From: Neospora caninum Liverpool
Taxonomy: Eukaryota; Apicomplexa; Conoidasida; Eucoccidiorida; Sarcocystidae
DNA: 64,000 nt
Reading direction: 5' to 3'
Assembly: GCF_000208865.1 (NCBI RefSeq)
Contig: NC_018387.1
Coordinates: 1,302,001 to 1,366,000, forward strand
The notes beneath the pieces are model-generated. The model was not told where the DNA came from. It made no database searches and worked only from the letters and a program-made list of their open reading frames with translations. Of this stretch, positions 13,049-25,607 are shown in pieces. Every line of letters begins with the position of its first letter. Position 1 is the first letter of the stretch. The position numbers were made by a program, and so were the translations under genes.

Positions 13049-15050
13049 CTCGTCATCGGAACAAAAGCATACAACAGTGTCTTGCGACCAACCAGGAAGC
13101 TTTCCCACAGAATCTATATACATAAGATAAGCAACCCCTGTCCCTCCGATCTCCTGACCAATTTCCCGATCACAGTGCGCCGTTCGGTAAGTTTGAAAAG
13201 ATACCTGGACTGGCTTTTACGCTATCATTGCCCCGAGAAAAGCCAGTACGGATTAGCATTACCCTTCGGTCAAGTATTTAGACAACAGTGCACTTCCCAT
13301 TCTGTGTTTCTTTTCGGACTAGTGCATTTAGAGAAATGCTGACTCGCGATACACATGTGAGTCCAGGCTACGCGTTGCCCAGCGTCTGAGTGACAGACGA
13401 TACCTCATGCTAATAAATCATGAACAATTATCTGCAATGGAGTAACGATCCACAAGACTGGTGCCTCGAAGGTAGTCTGCACAAGCAGAGAAAGAACTGC
13501 AGGTCAATGATTGCATATCAGGGACATCTACGGAGCATGTCGCCTATTGACGGCTTGTTTCTGTCGGTTAGAACAAGCACACAACATGGCAAACCCTAAT
13601 TCGACACACCAAAGCAAATTTCTCGGCTGAAGTTTTGCGTGTCTGATATTTTGAATACGGAGCTCCCAAAAAGGAGACCGGGCCTACGCGACACCTGTTC
13701 CGCGGAGCTGAGGTTGGCCTGCTCCATCTTGCGCTTTCTGTCCCTTTTCGGCATCACTGGGGTTAGAAGGGCACCTACTCGCTAATTAGAAGCTGCCTTG
13801 CTTCAGCGTGCTGTCTGCGCCCAATAGAAGTGCGAATGTCCATGTCGTCTGTTTGCGATAGACCACCCGATCCAGCGTATGCCTTGCGCTGGACCGCGTC
13901 TCCATGCATGCTTCTTGCGGCACGTCCGTTACGGCGACATAACGCTGTGACACATCCTATGCGGACTTGCAAAACGTATAGGCAGACGAATAATCTTTTG
14001 GCCCCTCCGCCTAAGGAACATGAAAAGGGTGTCCCTCACCTCTCAACACACCATCGACGGAACCAATACAAGACTGCCGAAGTTCGAAAGCAACATACAC
14101 TCAACTTTGTTGCGCTTTCCGTCTTCACCTATCCTGACAGCAAAACCAAGACAGGACTCTGAACAGTCGCATCGGCGTGGACAAGTAATGTTCCTGGTGG
14201 AACTGAGTAGCTGTAGCTTTGGGTATGGTAACGACCTGGTCGAAATTATAAGTTTTTGAATGCTGTTGTTGCATCATGCACGAACAATCGGCGTTGCAGT
14301 GCAGGCACACAAGGGTGATCCCGCCGGCTCAGTATACACTATAAATCTTTTTACCATCAGCCTCGCATACAAAGGCACTTACAACAGGATGTCGAATCGA
14401 GCCTTCTTTTCGGGTCACGGAATGCAAGTTAATGACGTGTTGTTTTTGCGTCTCGCGACGCTATTGCCAGGAAGAATTTTCTTTTCCAACTGAACTAGCT
14501 CGGACTTCGAGTTCTTCCCGGCCATCATTATTTGGTTCCAGTCAACACTACTGCGGAAGTCCTACTCGGGAGGAAGAACAACTTCACTGCTACACTAAGT
14601 GGTGCCATTGGACATTCAGACTGTCTGTAATGTGGCCACTCAGTCGTTTTGGAGCTTACCATTAAGACCGCAAACAAGCTGGCTAGGGCAGGGCATGCAT
14701 GGGACATGCGGTCATCGAATCGCTCAGAAATTGCCTTAATGTGTTGAACCCTCAGTCACTGTGCGCCGCAGTTAAGTTGGTTCACCCCAGACATCGTGGC
14801 TGTCTCCTGCACAGGAGCCCTACATGCTATAATTGGAGTCACACCGTCTACGTGGTAATCAGTTAATGTACTGCTTTATGAGGACTGAAGACGCACCAAG
14901 AGCTTTCCTTCCTTACAGGAAATAGGTTGATTCCATGGATCCCCATAATTGATCATTCGCGATGAATACATACCCGAGTTGACCGGTCACCTCGTATTCA
15001 TGTTCCGACTTCTTTAGAAAGCAGAGGAGCTTGTCTGCCGCTGAATAATG
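13049..15050. promoter_or_regulatory. Intergenic 5' region of the PAN gene
   Basis: Two kilobases upstream of the PAN gene (-) and downstream of the unrecognised gene that ends at 15051 (-). It should contain the PAN promoter and the neighbour's 3' end. A GCATGCATG element lies at 14693-14701; GCATGC-type elements are known apicomplexan AP2-factor sites, but one 9-mer could be chance. No coding exon is supportable: open frames at 13830-14310 lack motifs and splice continuity. Confidence 0.35.
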
Positions 15051-18000
15051 TTATCCGCTGAAGGGAAGTCTTTCAGGTGCCTGATTCTTCGACGAAGGAA
15101 CCATATCCGGTCGTCTTTCGCTAGACAGATCGGCAGTGGCAACTCGATTCAGGCAGAGCGTGGATCCAGCTACCTGCTGGCACGCCCCCAAACTAGTGGT
15201 GGCAAAACAGCAAATAGATGTGCGTTGTGCAGCAGAATGCATGAATCGACGTTCGGTATTACAGTTTCTTTAAAGTGGATGCATATTCGCAGTGCTGATG
15301 GGTTGGGATGCACGTGACCGTGGAAACAAAAATGCCTGCCCCGTGCGAGTTTTATGCTTGATGCAACTTCATATGGTTGCACGATGTCGAATGGCGAATA
15401 CGCCGCGAAGCCATAACCATCAAACGGGACTATTTCTCCGTCGCATCGCGTCCACCGGTTCTCGCTGGTGATTGGTAGTTCCAGAACCAGCGGAGTAGTG
15501 CCCGACACACGACTGTCGTCTCAACCCGCGAGACTTGCGGGAGCCTGACATCAGAGCAGAATATTATCCCGTTACGCACTTTGCCCGTCAACAGGAGTAG
15601 GCTTTACGCCATCGTGTTGCATGCTATTTACCACAGGTAAAACCACAGAACGACAGAAATGACAGGATCTGCAATAAGTGTCCACGCATTTCCAACGGCG
15701 TGCCACTATCCTTGTTCGCGCCAAGCACACGTCACGATTACGTGCCGAAGAGTGACATAGCGTCTCTCTGCTTGTTGGGAACGGCATCAAATCTGACAAG
15801 AAAAGACTCTGCAGGGAAGTACGCGGTTCACAGGTCACGATGCCGACGTTCAAACACTCGTCGCCGGTTGGTACCGAGATTCTTGATCCGTTGCTGCCCG
15901 TTTGTACTTCCGCAGCAGTCGAGAGAAATCGCCTCGGTCCTCTTCGTCCTGCTGTTGCATAGCTTCCATTTCTGCTTTTTGTCCCTGCGCTTTGTACTGC
16001 AAGTATCTGCACACCCGAAAAAGCACAGTGCAATAGTCACAGCGAAACCGAGCACGCCGCAAATAAGCGTTTCACCTTCACCATAAACAAGCTCGCGCGT
16101 TTTCCCACCGCTGCCCCGTGCCGGTTGCCCGTGCGGTTACCACCCGCTTTGACTGCACACGGACCATCCTGGGGTCTGAACGCATCCGACAGCATCAGCC
16201 AGACGCATACGGTTTTTGGTTGTAGTCTCCATCCTTCTTGACGAACACCTTTTGCGCGCGAACACAATGCGATCCACACCACGCTGTCTCGATCATCAAT
16301 GATGTCCATCTGCTCTTCCACTATGTGTGGCACGGCTGAGCCGACCTGGGGACTGCTTCGCATTTTGCCACTTATCTGGTATCGGGAATCAACTGTACCG
16401 GAGTTTCGTACCGGAAGTAGTTGAGCTTCGGGTATTTTGAAAGCATCACGCAGAGCATGGCGTCCGCCCGCAAGTCTCCTGTCGCCTTGTACCGGGAAGT
16501 AAGCTCGTCCACAAGGTACTGCAACGCCAACACATAACACCAGTGCCGGCAAGAGAAACGAAGACACAATGGAATCAAACCAGTTCTTTATCTTTATCAG
16601 CAGGCACCGTGCCGCTACGTGGGGCAGTCCGTATGAAAGCCAGAACACACATCCAAGTTTCCAGCTAGGCATGAACCCTGGAACGGCTAATTCTGTTGCT
16701 CCTTTCTTACGGCTCTGTACCTGCAAGGGATCCATAACAGGCATGAGTTCCCCCTGAGTCGGCTTCCAGTCGTAAGGAAAGAGCGCCATCCTCCTGGCCA
16801 TGCAGATCGCCTTGAAAATGCACCGCTGCTGATATCGAGATGCATGCGTCGTCCGCCGAGGAAGAATCAGACCATTTTCTCCGACGAAATGGTGCAGAAT
16901 GTGGAGATCTGCGAACAAGGATGAGTGGCAAGCGAAGAGCACGGGTGTCAACCATTTGACATCAGAAGACACCGCGCCAGGCCCCACAAACAGACAACCC
17001 TAGTTCTGTCATGCAAAGCAGGTGGAAAATCCGCAAGAAAACGCCTCAAATTGTGTCCCAGAAAACTGGCTACGTTCCGTCAGCAGAGCGACCGGACGCT
17101 GAAAGACGTCTAGGTCCGATTCCCGTCCCCTCGGAAGGACAGATAGCGTTCAGAGATAGCGTTGCGTGTCTAAATACGACTCCGGAGCCGCTGTCGTCGA
17201 CCCGAAGGGTCCCGTCCTTCCACGCGTTTCGGACTCGGCGGTGACACTCTGCCCACCTCTCCAGCTAATGGGCACGTTGTTGTTTTTCAAGGCGACGCGA
17301 ACGTCTGGTGAAGGATCCCAGAACCTCTCGTGAACTCGGTGAGGCGTAGGGAAAGGATCTGCGCGCTGAAAACCAGTGGAGAAATTAAATCCGAGCTCAG
17401 TTTGTCAATTGGTCGTTCTGGGCAAACACATGTTCCCTAGTTTGGGCACACGACGAAATGACTGTCGGTCTAGAAGTTGACACGCGTGCCTACTTCTCAG
17501 GGTTTCAGCAAATCGCGCCCTGCCTACACATTGCATAAACGTTCTGGAGGGTCACGCAGTTTTTGACGGGCGGTGGCTCAATCCTAGAGGGGACACGAAT
17601 TCTGCCCTGTTTTGTTGACATTTAGTTCTTGCAAGTGAACCATCGTCTGGGCTACATGTCTGTTTCCGTTTACCTGGGCACCAAAAAAACGCCGATGTCC
17701 CTCACTCAGAGGGTCGTGCATGCGATACTGTCGTCGCAATGACGCCCGCACAAGTAATCTCTGTCTTCGGGCCTCAGCAGCCCCGACCACCCTGCAGGCA
17801 CATATCATGCTAGATGTCAGGCTTTCTTCGTCAAATGTTTCTGAGTCACAACGGTGGCGCATTCCCGATACCTACCGGTGGCGTAGTGAACCCTGTACCC
17901 AAGAAGAGCATGCTCTCCGACTCCCCAAAAGCTGCCGAGAGGGAAGTTCAGGAACTATGCACTCGCAATGACGGCCCGTCCCCGACGCACACGCTGAGAT

Positions 18001-20592
18001 TTGCGTGGTTCTCTCTTTCACTTGAAAGACGTTTATCGCAATCAAACGATGGAACGATTTTGCCATACTTTGCAAATTCAGTCAGATCTTGGGCGACTTG
18101 CTGTTGCAGCTCCTCGACCCGCTTGAAAGGATCCCATAGGGGATCGATGTAACAGCCTCGACTTTCCAGTCGCGGAGCGATCTGCGAGACAGATTAGGCC
18201 AAACGGAAGCAGAAGAAACAGAGACATCCCCAAAAGCACAGAACGCCAGAGAAAACGGCACCAACACATGGGGTTCCCTACCTCGAACGCCACCCATTGT
18301 TCAGACGACTGCAGAAGCGCCCTCAGCACTGTTGCCCTGCGCTCTTTTGCCAGCTACTTCGAAGCTGATAGCTCCCTCCCTTCAGAAGAAAGGGAGTCCA
18401 ATGAGTCCTGAGCAAATGCAAACGTTCTGCAGTGACGCTACGAAAGAAAGAACTACGCCTTGGAGAATATATCCCCGTGCCCAGCATCAGAAAAACGTTC
18501 CTGGTCACCTTCCTTTCCGGGTCAACTCTTTGGAAGATCTTCGCAGCGATCGCTCTCTCCTCTTGTGTAAGTTTCTCGACAGCCTCGCTCGACCGGTTGT
18601 CAACATCGGGGTCCAGCTGGAAACGCCGGTGGCGAATGCTTTCCAGGCACTCAGCGAAGAGGGCATCTGCGGTACCCTTCTCGGATACCTGAGACGCATG
18701 AGACAGATTTGTCGAACAGACATCGCCAACAATGTGGAGAGAGCTAACAGTTGAATCTTGCATCTGGTGCGCAATCCATTCTCCAATGCATAATCTTGGA
18801 GTTCACCGGTGAACCCGTCGAGCCGCTGTCCGCGATGTCAACAGGAAAACTCTTTCTTTTCCTAACAAGAACTAAGCCCAGCGCTAAGAAACAGTAAAAA
18901 GAACCACTACCGTTGCCTCCGTGGGAGGATTTTGTCAGCAACAACAGAGGATCCCAGCTGCATGAGTCATCAGTTCGAAACGTTCTTCGCACTTGTCACA
19001 CACACTCACGTCGCACGACTGTGGAACGGCAACGCGATGCGAAAGCTGGACACAAACCGAATTGCTCTCCTCTGCGTGGCTAGTTTTTTTGGAGACACGT
19101 CAAACGCCTGACCTACAGAAAGGCGATCTTCGGTCACACCAGCCACAGCACAGATGCGATGTAGTATGCCTGTCGCTATCTTTATGCACTCTGAAGATCA
19201 GGTCTCAGAAGCCCGATCCCGGCAGACTAACAAATCTCTCACCTTTGTGAACTGGAGTTTGTCTTGACCCAGCAATTTGTCATTGAGGAATTGCTGTGCG
19301 AACGACGGAGATGGTTCCTGTTTGCTCTGTGGCTGCAGACGTGCTACGTCCATTCGAGGGCCCGTGGCAGGGCCCGGAGTTCCACGGTGAAGCCGAGTCT
19401 GAGGCGGAAACTTTGTGGTGCGCTCCGCAGACCCAGGTGGTGGAGTTCGTGGAGGCTCTCTTGCGCTCTGCGACGGTCCTGGCGAGCCATCTGGTCGACT
19501 GTGTTGCTGTGCAGGCCTCGTAGACTGCTGCGTCTTCCCCGAAAAAGGTAGAGGACGCCTGAACCGCGAAGAGAAGAACCGAGGGGCTCCTCCTAAGGTA
19601 GTCGCGGGAGCAGAACGCCAGCATCCGGGTGCACAAGGCAATCGAACACTGCGAGGAAGGAAGCAGTTTGGCTGCGGTAGCGACAGCGTACACATATGAT
19701 ACCCTAGGACAGAGCCGTTGGCCGTTGCGGAGGCGGTGGCGTGTCGCGGCAAATGTGATGAAGCTGAGAGAGAATATCCCTGACTGGAGGCCAGAGCGTT
19801 CCGCAGAGGCGCGCGGTCTGTCGCTACAGCGCTCTCTGTATCGAGGCCGTTTCTGATCCAATTCTGCGGTTGGAGTCCCCCCGCATGCTCTTTATGTCGG
19901 GGACTCTCAGCAGAGACGGGAGAAAGAGCGTGAGCGCAACGGTGAACTGTGCAGATCTTCGGCAGCTGCAAACGAAATCGAGGATGTTGGGCACTTCCCA
20001 AAGGAGCAGAATCAGAAGAGAAAGCTAAGACGCAGTACAACCGAGACCCATGACCTCTTCGAAGGAAAAGATTCTGGTAACTTATGCCGCTGACTCTCTG
20101 CCAAGTAGACCCCAATTCCATATGTGCTGATCCTGCCGAGTGAGCGATGAGCGGCAACCGTTCCCGCACGGTCATAGAGGTACGGACAAGCATGGTGCGT
20201 TGAAGGCAAGATGCTGGAGTCGGCACGTAGCGGCAAGAAACACGCAGTCGTCGGTTACGCAGCACATCTGTTAGCATGGGATTGCGGTCGTAGGGTTCAG
20301 CAGCAACATATATGGCGCTTGTCGATACGGATGACACCGAGGTGGAGGATTCTGAACGGGTACAGTTCAGCGCAGCCCGGCGAGACTTTCGCTCAAAACC
20401 AGGGAAACACGCCGACCTATTCTGACGGGAAATCCCCACAGAAGAGGGGAGCTTCATCCGATGGGCTGATAGGGCGACAGATTCCATGACGGCACGGCTC
20501 GAGACAAATTCACTGGCCTCGCTGTAGTGGGGTACATATATTTGTCGACATGGCCAGTTAACAAACGTCTCCCATAGCACAATTCCACGCAT
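15051..20592 (-). CDS. Unrecognised 11-exon protein, Arg/Ser-rich N-terminus
   Basis: Exons in transcript order: 20592-19243, 18688-18509, 18308-18282 (a 27-nt microexon), 18181-18069, 17791-17674, 16825-16721, 16518-16399, 15996-15875, 15512-15314, 15173-15051. The 1,350-nt first exon may hide a further intron, so the count of ten listed exons is a minimum. All joins are GT-AG with matching phase; total 819 codons including stop. The N-terminal 450 residues are rich in Ser, Arg and Pro with few acidic residues early on, which would fit organelle targeting (inference). The rest is mixed alpha-helical and charged: EEVEKLTQ-type helices, VEELQQQVAQDL, a basic RRQRLLVRASLRRQ stretch, then QYLVDELTSRYKATG and the acidic helix EMEAMQQQDEEDRGDF. 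No domain is recognised. A stop at 15850 would end a shorter form if the last two introns are not used. The start is uncertain; another ATG lies about 33 codons in. Confidence 0.6.
18282..18308 (-). other. 27-nt microexon
   Basis: A nine-codon exon (SSEQWVAFE) inside the unrecognised gene. It is flanked by acceptor TTCTGCAG and donor GTAGGG on the - strand, and both neighbours are phase 0, so it can be included or skipped without changing the frame. It could be alternatively spliced; transcript data would decide. Confidence 0.5.
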
Positions 20593-21500
20593 CAAGGATG
20601 CCCCCTTTAGAAATTTTGACGAATTTTAATAATAATAATACGTTCTCACAAGCCACACAGGTCTTTTGAATCTTCAGGCTCCAAGTAGGCACAGGGATTC
20701 CACCTTATTCAAACGAAGAGTTTGATACATGCAGACAGGCGAGTTGCAAAACGCGGGACGCTTGAAATGGGGCGCAAAACCAGCAAAACAAAAGAGAAGG
20801 GCAAAGACATGAAGGAGAAAATCAAGGGGAGATAGAGACAACCCGAGAAAGAAGTGAGAAAGCGAGAAAAATTACACGGACATGGAGACATAGCAAGTGA
20901 AGGCGGCGAATGACGCGAACGCGGGCACAGCATGTGGATGAAGAAGGCGAACCTTCGAGCTTTACCTCTGTGCCTCCAGGAGACGAGGGAAATGTGTGAT
21001 TTGCCGAACCTCAGTAGCGCCGAGAAGATTCAGTGTCTTCTGTGACAAGAGCGTTCAAGGGCCTTGAAATTTCTAAAATGCGTCACCAGTGTTATTTGGC
21101 GGTCCCGCGTGTGTGCATGTGCAAACTTGCGTACAACTGCATGTACCGAGGCCCATGCATCAAAGTCGAGTGCTGCTCGAAGTTCACCAGTATCACGGAA
21201 TGTGGAGTCAGTTGTGGCGCTTACTACGAAGTGTGCAGCGAATTGGTACAAAGGGGAAAGCACTTTTATATTCGTATTTGTGAAATTTCGGGTTTGTATT
21301 CCTAGAGAGAGTACTCACGCGGGGTCGTGCAATTTCAGCCTCCCCAGGGCTTCGACTGTCCCGCACAAGAGTAACGGTTAACGTTCCTGTTATCTTCTCC
21401 AGAATTGAATGTAACGAACAAATAATATCACAAACACTGCCATTTCACTGAATCCCTTCTAGTGACCATCGTCATACTGAAGGCACTTCCCTGTGGTGCA
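20593..21500. promoter_or_regulatory. Intergenic between divergent genes
   Basis: About 0.9 kb between the start of the - gene (20592) and the proposed start of the + candidate (21501). It must hold both promoters if both genes are real. A short TAA trinucleotide run sits at 20627-20641, immediately upstream of the - strand start. Purine-rich sequence covers 20760-20900. No other motif was recognised. Confidence 0.35.
20627..20641. repeat. TAA trinucleotide microsatellite
   Basis: About five tandem TAA units, 35 bp upstream of the proposed start codon of the - strand gene. Confidence 0.8.
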
Positions 21501-24164
21501 ATGTCGATCGCCGTGCATACTTCTGCATGGAAAGCAAGACCGCTTATTGCGCCCGGCGGAATGCGGACACGGATGAAAACAAGACAGGAAGGTATTGGCT
21601 TCTCTGTGAGGTGTTACTATGATGCGCGTTTTTTCGTGTGCCAATCGCAATGTCAACGGAGGAAATATACGCAGCCGCGTTCATTGTTGAAACTGATGAC
21701 TCCAAACATATACGTAGGCTTAAGGAAGGAACAAAGGCGCTTCAGGGAAGAATTCCCTGGCAATGGTATCATTTCCGTGCAGGTTGTCTGGTAGGTGCAC
21801 GCTAGAGCATCCAGAGGGAAAATCCTACCGCCCGTTTGGCAACCCGCGTTGCACAGGGTTGGATGGCGAGTTGTCATGATCGGTCAGCCTTATCCTGCTG
21901 ATTCACGGTTGTTGCTGTTGGCAAACAGAAGTGTCATGGGAGGATTCTGTGCGAAAAGAGATTAGTACAGGCATTGCAATACGTCATTTGCGCATCGTTG
22001 CTGAGTGAAAGAAATACCGGAAAGGTGGTTCGTCGGGGCTCTGCAGAAGTTCATAAACAGATCAGACTGAGTCGTTGAGGGCCATCAAGTGCTCGCCCTG
22101 CAGTCTCCGTCACCTACGAGGAACGTTGAGCATGCCTTGAGAAACAGTAGCCTAAGACATTAACGAGCATATGCGAGTCGTAAGATAAACACAACTTAGT
22201 GCACCTGGAGGAGAGACAGACAGAGCACATAAAAAAGCGCTCCCCTGCGTCTGTTGCAGTCTGGTCGCAAGAAACGAACCTCCCTGTAGTTTGAACATGC
22301 TGCTCCACAGGAACACCTTCCGTCAGCGGCCTTCTGCCGTCGTTGGGGTATCACCAGAAGAGACCAGCTGTATCAGCCCTCTACATATTCAGCGGGCCAT
22401 GATAACCTTCCATTGTTCCTTTGCCAGACAGAACGCCGTCAAGAGAGACATTTTTAGTACGAATATCAGTTGGAGCATCAGCTCCTGCTTCATCCTGTTG
22501 TGAACGAGCCGTCTGATGACACACCAATTCACCGGGCACTGTAATTGCGGGTCCGCAGGATTCTCGTGTCGGACGTACCCGTTGTGCAAAGCTTTCGGTT
22601 CACACAGAATTCATGCCGTTCACAGCAAAAGCGTAGACAGTTTATGGGGCGCCTATCAGGTGGTACACTCTCGATTGTGGAAATTTCTTTTTTGTATGAA
22701 GATTAATGGGTCGGTAGTTCAGGCAGGCAGAGGCAGGAAGGCGCGTGGGGGTCTCCGATGACCTCCAGCAGCGGTGTAGATGCGTGAAGACTTAGAAAGC
22801 AACCAGTCAGTCAGGTTCTGGCGATATGCAACGGCGCTACGAAAGTCGGACCCATTTTGGATGATAGCGCAGTAGGGTTGAGCTGCCTTTGCTGAGTTGA
22901 GAGACCGTTTCGGAAGACATGGTGCATCGCTGTCCTCTGCGTCTGCTGCACACACTGTAAATCCGCATCTACAGGGTGCTAATCAACGGCGATCTCTACA
23001 CAGACACCGTAGGCGCTCTACCACTACAACTACGGCGGTTGCAATCAGTTCTGCGTGGCCGTCGAAAGGAACAAGACTATCGTTTCCAGAGCAGCAGTTG
23101 AAGTTCAGGGCGGCACATCCCATTGCTCATTACCGTGTGCCAAACCAGGTGTCTTGGTCGCCTACTTCGGACGAGCCTGCAAGAAAGCTAGTAAACCTGT
23201 TTTTTAATAGACGGCAAAACCATCCCTCTGGAAAAGGTTTGTGGCGCCGCGTGGCTGCTGGACAATGATGACAAATACGGGCTTCTACTTTTGGTTCTAC
23301 CAGGGTGGCACATACCGCTGGTGCACTGGGCACTCTTCGCGAGATCTGTCGGGGCGAAGTATCGGTGGAAAACCCTACTAGCAGAAGACGTTGCCCCATT
23401 TTGCGTAGAGAGGAACCGTGATTCTGTATCTGACTTCACACCCTTGGAAAATGTGTTGTCACACATCTTCTTGAGAAACGGTGTTCGCGGTGCATTTGAT
23501 CTTCTCTATCCATGAAAAGAGGCATTGGCCCACAAGCGACACAGGCAGCTGTCTGCCCGCTTCTAGACCGACTCTTTTCCTGCATCGTGCGGTTCCCCAG
23601 TCGCTTGTCTCAAAACCAGATCTGCTTGCCTCTGGCATGATTCTCTCATCTTTTCTTTTCTTAAAAAGGGACTTGCCTCTCTGTTATCTGAAGTTACCGT
23701 CTTCTACGACTCTTGGCGTCATTTCAAACAAGTCAATACCACAGGTGAGACGCAAGACAGAGGACGGAAAATACTGGTTGTGTCTTCCCTCTCCCACTTT
23801 TCAGAACCGTGAGTCAGTAAAGGTAAAATGATGTCAATTTTCGTACATTGCAGAAATGCCGTGTACCTAAGAAAATTTCTTCTACTGATTTTTTTCTGTG
23901 CGAGGGTGCAAACTGAAATAAAACGTTGCAGAGAGGGCGCAAAAAATGGACCTCTGTCCAACTGCACGAAGGTGGCGGAGGGCCGAGCGCTGCTGTGAAC
24001 CCCCCATCATCAATATCTTTTTCAAGAGCTCATTCGCAATACAGGAGGGTGTTTTACTGGAAAAAAGTGGTGTTTGGAGAGACGTGAGGAAGTGGAATGA
24101 CGGGACTGGCATGCGTGTCGGTTGCACGGCAACAAAACTTCGAGGGGGAGTTTTTTATGATTAG
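21501..24164 (+). CDS. Candidate multi-exon gene, unrecognised, possibly degenerate
   Basis: Pieces that look coding and mostly splice in phase: 21501-21591 (MSIAVHTSAW start, phase 1 out), 21718-21782 (GLRKEQRRFREEF, phase 0 out), a possible 21985-22034 exon, 22312-22547 (EHLPSAAFCRRWG, then LEHQLLLHPVVNEPS) joining in phase 2 to 22975-23094 (VLINGDLYTDTVGALPLQ), an exon from about 23211 (GKTIPLEKVCGAAWLLDNDD), an exon 23668-23752 (GLASLLSEVTVFYDSW), and a last exon 23932-24164 (EGVLLEKSGVWRDVRKW) ending in TAG. An in-frame TAG at about 22455 interrupts the 22312-22547 piece with no GT donor in the right phase before it. The gene may therefore be a pseudogene, contain an unseen splice, or carry a sequence error. 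No family is recognised. The outer limits and the middle joins are provisional. Confidence 0.4.
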
Positions 24165-24352
24165 GTCCCGATCGTCCTGCAGTTGATCTGGAGAGTGGTA
24201 TATTCCTCCTGTCGATCTTCCCCGCTAAGAGCGTCTCCATTTCATTCAGGTGGGAACCGCCTTCAGTGTGGCCTCAGGTGCGAGCCTTCCGGGCAGCGGA
24301 CTCGTTGCCAGACAGCTGCCGTTGACACTCATCTATCTGTGTATGTAAATCC

Positions 24353-24373
24353 ATATATATATATATATATATA
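24353..24373. repeat. AT dinucleotide microsatellite
   Basis: Perfect AT run of 21 bp upstream of the dynein light chain gene. Confidence 0.9.
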
Positions 24374-25061
24374 CGTATCAGTCTCAACACTAATTTCATC
24401 CGTGTAGTCTCCTAGTCGACGTGATGAATCGTCTCCCCTCCTGTCTCGAAGACGCAACCCCATGTAGCCGTATCTGGTTTCATTTGCCTCCGAAACGGGC
24501 CTCCCGATACTGTTCCGTTTCTAGCCTGACAATGCAGCCGAGATACCACGTCGCCAACCACATTGTCATCTTTCAGTATCATCTCTTCTCTGCCTTGGTG
24601 CGCTGTATGAGGACGCCCGTCTTCTTGCCTCCTTGTTCCGCTCTATCAGTTGGGGTGACTGGTGGCACACCCCCCTGTCTGAGCTGGCCTACTTCACGAG
24701 GGGGGAGAAATGTAGAAGTTAAAACTGGGTCTCGGATAGACTCGATAATAATGCGTTCTCGTAGTTGGTGTGGCAATACTGTCGCCACCGTCACAGAGCC
24801 AGTTGGGTTTCCTTTTACCCCCGGTATTGGTCCCTGGAGTCCGTCTAGAGTTGAGTGCAAGTGCTATCCGGGTCCTGTAAAGACAGTACAGCCTCTGTGT
24901 TGAATTGAGGCTACGGGATTTTCGCGGCATGATTAGCAGAAAAAGGAATCCAGTTAAAAGAGGTTACACCTTGCAACCAGTGGCGTCGTGCTGGCGGGAA
25001 TAAACTCAAGAAACAATGTTAGAGGGGTAACACAGTTGGTTCCATGCGGCGTAAGAACTGG

Positions 25062-25083
25062 ATATATATATATATATATATAT
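25062..25083. repeat. AT dinucleotide microsatellite
   Basis: Perfect AT run of 22 bp, 255 bp upstream of the dynein light chain start codon. Confidence 0.9.
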
Positions 25084-25337
25084 CTTCCGCAATGCGTCTC
25101 ATTTGTCTTTTTGCACTGCCGGTATGCATTTGGAAAGCCAACGAACGTGTAAGTCTAAGATGCCCGAGGGTGTAGCTACAGACATTTTGTCGAGTGTTCT
25201 GGTTCAATTTCAATGCGTTCATCTGGCCTTTGTGTTCGTGCTGTTTTTTGCAGCTCCTACACAGGCGTTCCTCCTCGCCTCGGTGTGGTTATCCGCCAAC
25301 AAACCTTTGACACCGGAGTGATTCTCGCTGTTTCAAG

Positions 25338-25607
25338 ATGGCTGACAGGAAGGCGGTGATCAAGAATGCAGACATGCCTGAAGATTTGCAGCAGGACGCC
25401 ATTGACTGCGCAAACCAGGCACTGGAGAAATACAACATTGAGAAGGACATTGCCGCTTTCATCAAGAAGGAGTTTGACCGCAAACACAACCCCACGTGGC
25501 ACTGCGTCGTTGGTCGGAACTTCGGCTCCTACGTGACGCATGAAACCCACCATTTTATCTATTTTTATATTGGACAGGTTGCTGTTTTGCTCTTTAAGAG
25601 CGGTTGA
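25338..25607 (+). CDS. DLC8a: Dynein light chain LC8
   Basis: An 89-residue protein from a single coding exon, the canonical LC8 (DYNLL) length. It starts [20 protein letters not shown] and continues with the LC8 signatures [12 protein letters not shown], the [16 protein letters not shown] beta-strand that forms the dimer and client groove, and a final [15 protein letters not shown]8 is a dimeric hub that binds dynein intermediate chain and many other linear-motif clients; in T. gondii LC8 proteins are linked to the conoid and spindle (from memory). Protein identity is very strong. The symbol follows the T. gondii name for the most conserved LC8 paralogue and is less certain. The start codon context AAGATGG is good. 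Convergent with CPO. Confidence 0.96.
   Translation: MADRKAVIKNADMPEDLQQDAIDCANQALEKYNIEKDIAAFIKKEFDRKHNPTWHCVVGRNFGSYVTHETHHFIYFYIGQVAVLLFKSG

Larger units (their letters stand above)
24165..25337 (+). promoter_or_regulatory. Upstream region of the dynein light chain gene
   Basis: Intergenic DNA with two AT microsatellites (24353-24373 and 25062-25083). A polypyrimidine tract ending in TTTTTTGCAG at 25253 precedes the ATG by 84 bp. It is a likely acceptor of an intron in the 5' untranslated region, which is common in this group. The open frame at 24421-24903 has no recognisable feature and was not called. Confidence 0.4.

Noticed and set aside
15850..15875. Stop at 15850 as the end of the unrecognised - gene
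   Set aside because: A donor at 15874 in phase 2 joins two more exons (15512-15314 and 15173-15051) with matching phases and protein-like sequence. The short form remains possible.
16037..16987. One long - strand exon of 316 codons
   Set aside because: Only 16721-16825 fits the phase-consistent model. The middle part (WKLGCVFWLSYGL) is better explained as intron, and the end switches frame at an acceptor.
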